This document shows positions 61,097-61,594 of a stretch of 61,594 bases of DNA, one piece after another (position 1 is the stretch's first letter; each line of letters starts with the position of its first letter). Source of the stretch: an uncultured Lachnospiraceae bacterium (GTDB taxonomy: Bacteria > Bacillota > Clostridia > Lachnospirales > Lachnospiraceae); assembly GCA_949893755.1 (NCBI GenBank), contig CATLCV010000008.1, positions 1 to 61,594 on the forward strand, written 5' to 3'. A model generated the notes under the pieces. That model was given only the letters and a program-made list of their open reading frames with translations, searched no databases and was not told the origin of the DNA. The position numbers and the translations under genes are program-made.

Positions 61097-61165
61097 GTCA
61101 TAACTCCCTCTGTGATTTAGTGCACTGGAAGCATCCCTGCGCTGAGAATGCTTTTAAATTGTCCG

Positions 61166-61240
61166 GGAACTGTCTGGAAATGTACACTCGAAAAAATATC
61201 CTGCGCAGTCTGCACAAGTTATTTTCCAACAGTTCCTTAG
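61166..61240 (-). repeat. Inverted-repeat element in the pilus operon (TAAGGAACTGT family)
   Basis: The ends are GGAACTGT-C-TGGAAA (61166) and TTTCCA-ACAGTTCC (ends 61236), mirror images of each other. The minus-strand left part matches 7766-7796 (about 25 of 29). It fills the gap between two pilus genes and looks like a small non-coding mobile element. Confidence 0.65.
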
Positions 61241-61594
61241 CGGCTCCGTACCCCTGCGGTCATGCTGTCCCGGTTCCCGTCCGCATCCGTACAGGTAAAG
61301 CGGAATAAGCCGTCCCTCACAGCCTCCATGGAAAAATCATCCACGGCAAGGATGGTTTTTCCGCTTTTTGCAGGGGCTTCCACTCCATCCTTGATAAATA
61401 ACTCTTTCAGTTCATTTTCGTATACATAGATGTAGGTCTGATATGTATCCTCCCCCCGGGTCTGTCTCAGGACCAGCGCGTCGCATCCGTCAAAGGTGCC
61501 GAGAGCCCCATCGCCGCCGGCATCATTTTGATGGATCTTCTCGCAGATATAGGCCAGGGAGGTCCGGGCCGTATAATTGAGAGAGGAATGCTCG
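61237..61594 (-). CDS. DUF4860-like protein, partial (5' end beyond the window)
   Basis: 118 residues to the stop at 61237. Contains SLAYICEKIHQND, DALVLRQTRGEDTYQTYIYVY and TCTDADGNRDSM, in line with DUF4860 proteins that sit in type IV-like pilus operons of Lachnospiraceae. The N-terminus and probable membrane helix lie outside the window. Its last bases touch the inverted-repeat element. Confidence 0.65.
   Translation of the reverse strand, partial: EHSSLNYTARTSLAYICEKIHQNDAGGDGALGTFDGCDALVLRQTRGEDTYQTYIYVYENELKELFIKDGVEAPAKSGKTILAVDDFSMEAVRDGLFRFTCTDADGNRDSMTAGVRSR

Noticed and set aside
1-61594. tRNA, rRNA, insertion sequence or prophage genes
   Set aside because: No cloverleaf, rRNA-like conserved block, transposase or phage structural protein was recognised on either strand. 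A tRNAscan and IS search would confirm this.

Overview
The window (about 61.6 kb, mid-GC, strong AGGAGG-type ribosome sites) looks like a chromosomal piece of a Gram-positive anaerobe of the class Clostridia, most likely a Lachnospiraceae gut species. The evidence is a flavodiiron/flavin reductase/rubredoxin fusion and a free rubredoxin (strict anaerobe), Bce-type two-component/ABC modules, an FMN-riboswitch-controlled RibU, PilT-type pilus genes with a DUF4860-like gene, and many small dispersed palindromic repeats. No rRNA, tRNA, CRISPR array, transposase or phage structural gene was seen. Family assignments were made by eye and no database was searched.

Layout. 1-2.5 kb: end of a cell-surface or polysaccharide cluster (a broken glycosyltransferase, a permuted NlpC/P60-like protein, a flippase-like membrane protein). 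2.6-5.5 kb: rubredoxin (-) and a circularly permuted GH3 beta-glucosidase. 5.6-9.1 kb: an ECF sigma factor operon with an ABC exporter. 9.2-10.1 kb: a WYL regulator. 10.4-17.5 kb: an AAA_14/DUF4143 ATPase, a BceRS-like two-component system, a class III Fic protein and a BceAB-like transporter behind a structured leader. 17.6-18.4 kb: a UlaG-like hydrolase (-). 18.5-30.1 kb: a polyol regulon with a zinc dehydrogenase, an FGGY kinase, two tandem polyol-phosphate dehydrogenase paralogues, a LacI-type regulator and a ribose-type ABC importer with two permeases. 30.3-31.8 kb: FMN riboswitch and RibU. 31.9-35.1 kb: MATE transporter and flavodiiron fusion (-). 35.3-40.9 kb: an OmpR/kinase pair convergent with a MacB/FtsX-type ABC transporter.

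41-51.4 kb is the most accessory-like part. It holds a TetR remnant, a CPBP protease, an LRR/ankyrin-like protein, a MerR regulator, a MoxR ATPase, an AT-rich three-gene module of unknown function, pyrC (-), a DUF3796/XRE pair and a VWA (DUF2201-like) protein. Two copies of an approximately 175-nt element with conserved hairpins, whose inner stem differs in sequence but still pairs in both copies, bracket pyrC and the DUF3796/XRE pair. 51.6-58.9 kb: an unknown gene, an iron-sulfur flavoprotein, a mannitol dehydrogenase family enzyme, a HAD phosphatase (-) and a SNF2 helicase with a SWIM-like Cys cluster. 58.9 kb to the end: pilus genes on the minus strand.

The best candidates for undescribed biology are (a) the paired structured RNA element, (b) a two-hairpin element that directly precedes the response regulator at 11.9 kb and the MoxR gene at 43.7 kb, (c) a possible LRR/MoxR/VWA/SNF2 system interrupted by the AT-rich module, and (d) the polyol pathway with its pair of divergent MtlD-like enzymes.
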